Shown here piece after piece: positions 6,207 through 7,106 of a DNA stretch of 7,106 nt; the stretch's first letter is position 1; every line of letters starts with the position of its first letter. The stretch is from an uncultured Clostridia bacterium (GTDB taxonomy: Bacteria; Bacillota_A; Clostridia; Christensenellales; Aristaeellaceae). Under the pieces are notes generated by a model. It had not been told where the DNA came from. It saw only the letters and a list, made by a program, of their open reading frames with translations, and did not search any database. A program made the translations under genes and the position numbers. The DNA lies in contig CAMJTZ010000097.1 in NCBI GenBank assembly GCA_946408865.1, forward strand, positions 1 through 7,106. The letters are read 5' to 3'.

Positions 6207-6956
6207 TTACTTGGAAAGATCCACTTCCTTGGCTTCCTGGTTCAGCAGCTTTGTGGAATTGCCGTTCTTGTAGGCAGCCAGACGTTCTTCAGCAATCGCC
6301 TGATATCCTGCTTCAGCGTATTCCTTCGCCAGTTCTTCGTACAGGGCGTCGAATTCTTCAGGAGCGCACATGGTCAGCTTGTCGCGGAATTCCTTGTACT
6401 TCTCAACCAGCGCGGTCTGATATTCGCCTTCAGCTTCCATGGCGACGCCGAACTTGGCGTTATCGATGGCCCATCCGGCATCCCGGACCTTGCACTTTGT
6501 GTAGTACCAGTCGATCACATCCTGGGTGAAGTCCTGGGGCAGGTCATGCGGCATATTGTTGCTGATCATTTCCTCGATGGTGCCGGCCTGGCGGGCTTCG
6601 ATGGTCACGCACCAGTAGTCCTTGTTGTTGGAGAAACCAAGCTTGTGTTCCCCGTTGTAATCACTGACAGAAACAGGCAGGTTCTTTTCATCATAGTTGA
6701 AGGTTTCGCCTTCAATACCCCACTGGAAGGTAAAGAGGTTCTCCGGCTGGGTCAGCCATTCCATGTACATCCAGGCAGCCTTCAGCTGGTCTTCGGTCGC
6801 TTTGGCGTTGAATCCGACGATCATGCCGAAGGGGTTGTCTGTCCGGTAGCCGGGGTTGGTTCCCGCAGCTTCATCAACAGTGGTGGTTACGGGAGCGATG
6901 GCCAGTTTGGCGTCGGGGTTCGCTTCATAGAAAGCGGTCAGCCAGTCGATGTTGGC
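6207..6956 (-). pseudogene. C-terminal half of an LplA-type oligosaccharide-binding protein
   Basis: About 249 residues of the binding-protein C-terminal lobe, all in one frame without stops. In a complete locus it would be a surface lipoprotein delivering oligosaccharides to LplB/LplC-type permeases. It lies directly ahead of the terminator and GH112, an arrangement in which a binding protein commonly closes the transporter part of such operons. No permease genes precede it here, because the sequence changes to a transporter of another class. Confidence 0.85.
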
Positions 6957-7082
6957 GGAAATATATCCGGCATAGGAAGATGGGACTTCAAATGCTTTCT
7001 GCATCACCGGCCACCCGGAGCCCAGCAGGGAATCCGGCAAACCGAGACTGATAAACACAAGATAGATGACTGCCAGCAGCAT
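6207..7082 (-). CDS. Chimeric reading frame: MFS transporter N-terminus fused to an ABC sugar solute-binding protein C-terminus
   Basis: Two unrelated families meet in one frame. Residues 1-42 (from the ATG at 7082) are a membrane N-terminus, with LAVIYLVFISLGLPDSLLGS then WPVMQKAF and SYAGYIS, the typical start of a Clostridia major-facilitator sugar transporter. From about residue 43 (NIDWLTAFYEANPDAKL, PFGMIVGFNAKAT, AAWMYMEWLTQPEN, FQWGIEGETFNYD, through the acidic-basic helical end to VDLSK) it is the C-terminal half of an LplA-type extracellular solute-binding protein. Such proteins normally have about 500 residues, beginning with a lipoprotein signal peptide; here the signal, Cys anchor and N-terminal lobe are missing. 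The TAA at 6209-6207 and the terminator behind it look like the genuine end of a binding-protein gene. The AGGAG at 7100-7096 favours the ATG at 7082 over the GTG at 7094. The product as written cannot work as either protein. It may be a deletion/recombination scar or an assembly join. Confidence 0.88.
   Translation of the reverse strand: MLLAVIYLVFISLGLPDSLLGSGWPVMQKAFEVPSSYAGYISANIDWLTAFYEANPDAKLAIAPVTTTVDEAAGTNPGYRTDNPFGMIVGFNAKATEDQLKAAWMYMEWLTQPENLFTFQWGIEGETFNYDEKNLPVSVSDYNGEHKLGFSNNKDYWCVTIEARQAGTIEEMISNNMPHDLPQDFTQDVIDWYYTKCKVRDAGWAIDNAKFGVAMEAEGEYQTALVEKYKEFRDKLTMCAPEEFDALYEELAKEYAEAGYQAIAEERLAAYKNGNSTKLLNQEAKEVDLSK
6957..7082 (-). pseudogene. N-terminal fragment of a major-facilitator (MFS) transporter
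   Basis: Forty-two residues containing the first membrane helix and the beginning of the second region of an MFS transporter (GLPDSLLGS, then WPVM and SYAGYIS). Full members have about 390-400 residues and twelve helices. The sequence should go on with a second helix of small and hydrophobic residues, but switches to a soluble binding-protein sequence. An AGGAG site lies 11 nt before the ATG. A promoter, if any, is outside the window. Confidence 0.85.
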
Positions 7083-7106
7083 TAAGAACGACACTCCTGA
7101 AATAAG

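Noticed and set aside
6099..7085. A 328-codon open frame on the plus strand opposite the chimeric binding-protein frame
   Set aside because: It passes through the GC-rich terminator stem and shows no recognisable domain; the minus-strand frame carries the known motifs.
1..7106. Search by eye for tRNA or rRNA genes, CRISPR repeats, insertion-sequence ends, riboswitches and toxin-antitoxin or defence genes
   Set aside because: Nothing with the needed structure or motifs was seen; apart from the control region and the two terminators, the window is almost fully occupied by the genes listed.

Overview
The window looks like a carbohydrate-use locus from a Gram-positive Clostridia-type bacterium (Bacillota), probably a gut or rumen fibre degrader. 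The evidence is an LplB-type permease, a LacI-family regulator, strong AGGAGG-type ribosome sites, sigma-A-like promoters, fairly GC-rich codon use and protein families typical of that group. No taxonomic marker gene is present, so this placement is inference.

Layout, left to right. (1) The minus strand carries the start of an ABC sugar permease (1-176, running off the left edge), preceded in the same operon by a GH105 unsaturated rhamnogalacturonyl hydrolase (223-1284). (2) A 220-bp divergent control region (1285-1504) holds two good promoters back to back, each with a near-palindromic LacI/cre-type operator in the same register right after its -10 box. (3) The plus strand carries the LacI-family regulator (1505-2530) and an L-rhamnose mutarotase, rhaM (2562-2879). 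They end at a bidirectional terminator (2901-2944). (4) The minus strand then carries, in transcription order, a solute-binding-protein fragment (to 6207), a strong terminator (6146-6183), a GH112 galactoside phosphorylase (6107 down to 3956, broken by a one-base frameshift near 4220-4225), and a YghZ-type aldo-keto reductase (3940-2954).

The genes fit one pathway: cytoplasmic use of rhamnogalacturonan-I (pectin) oligosaccharides. An LplA/LplB-type importer would bring in oligosaccharides and GH105 would remove the terminal unsaturated galacturonic acid. GH112, here probably of the D-galactosyl-1,4-L-rhamnose phosphorylase type, would split Gal-Rha with phosphate, and RhaM would interconvert the anomers of the released L-rhamnose. 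The reductase could handle a short-chain aldehyde from rhamnose breakdown, but that is a guess. No rhamnose isomerase, kinase or aldolase lies in the window.

Two anomalies deserve attention. The rightmost open reading frame is an in-frame chimera: about 42 residues of a major-facilitator transporter N-terminus joined near 6957 to the C-terminal ~250 residues of an ABC solute-binding protein. The GH112 gene is shifted by one extra base in a run of six G (minus strand). Either could be real or could come from assembly or sequencing. I did not find a wholly new type of system. The most distinctive features are the mirror-image operator/promoter pair and the pathway grouping.
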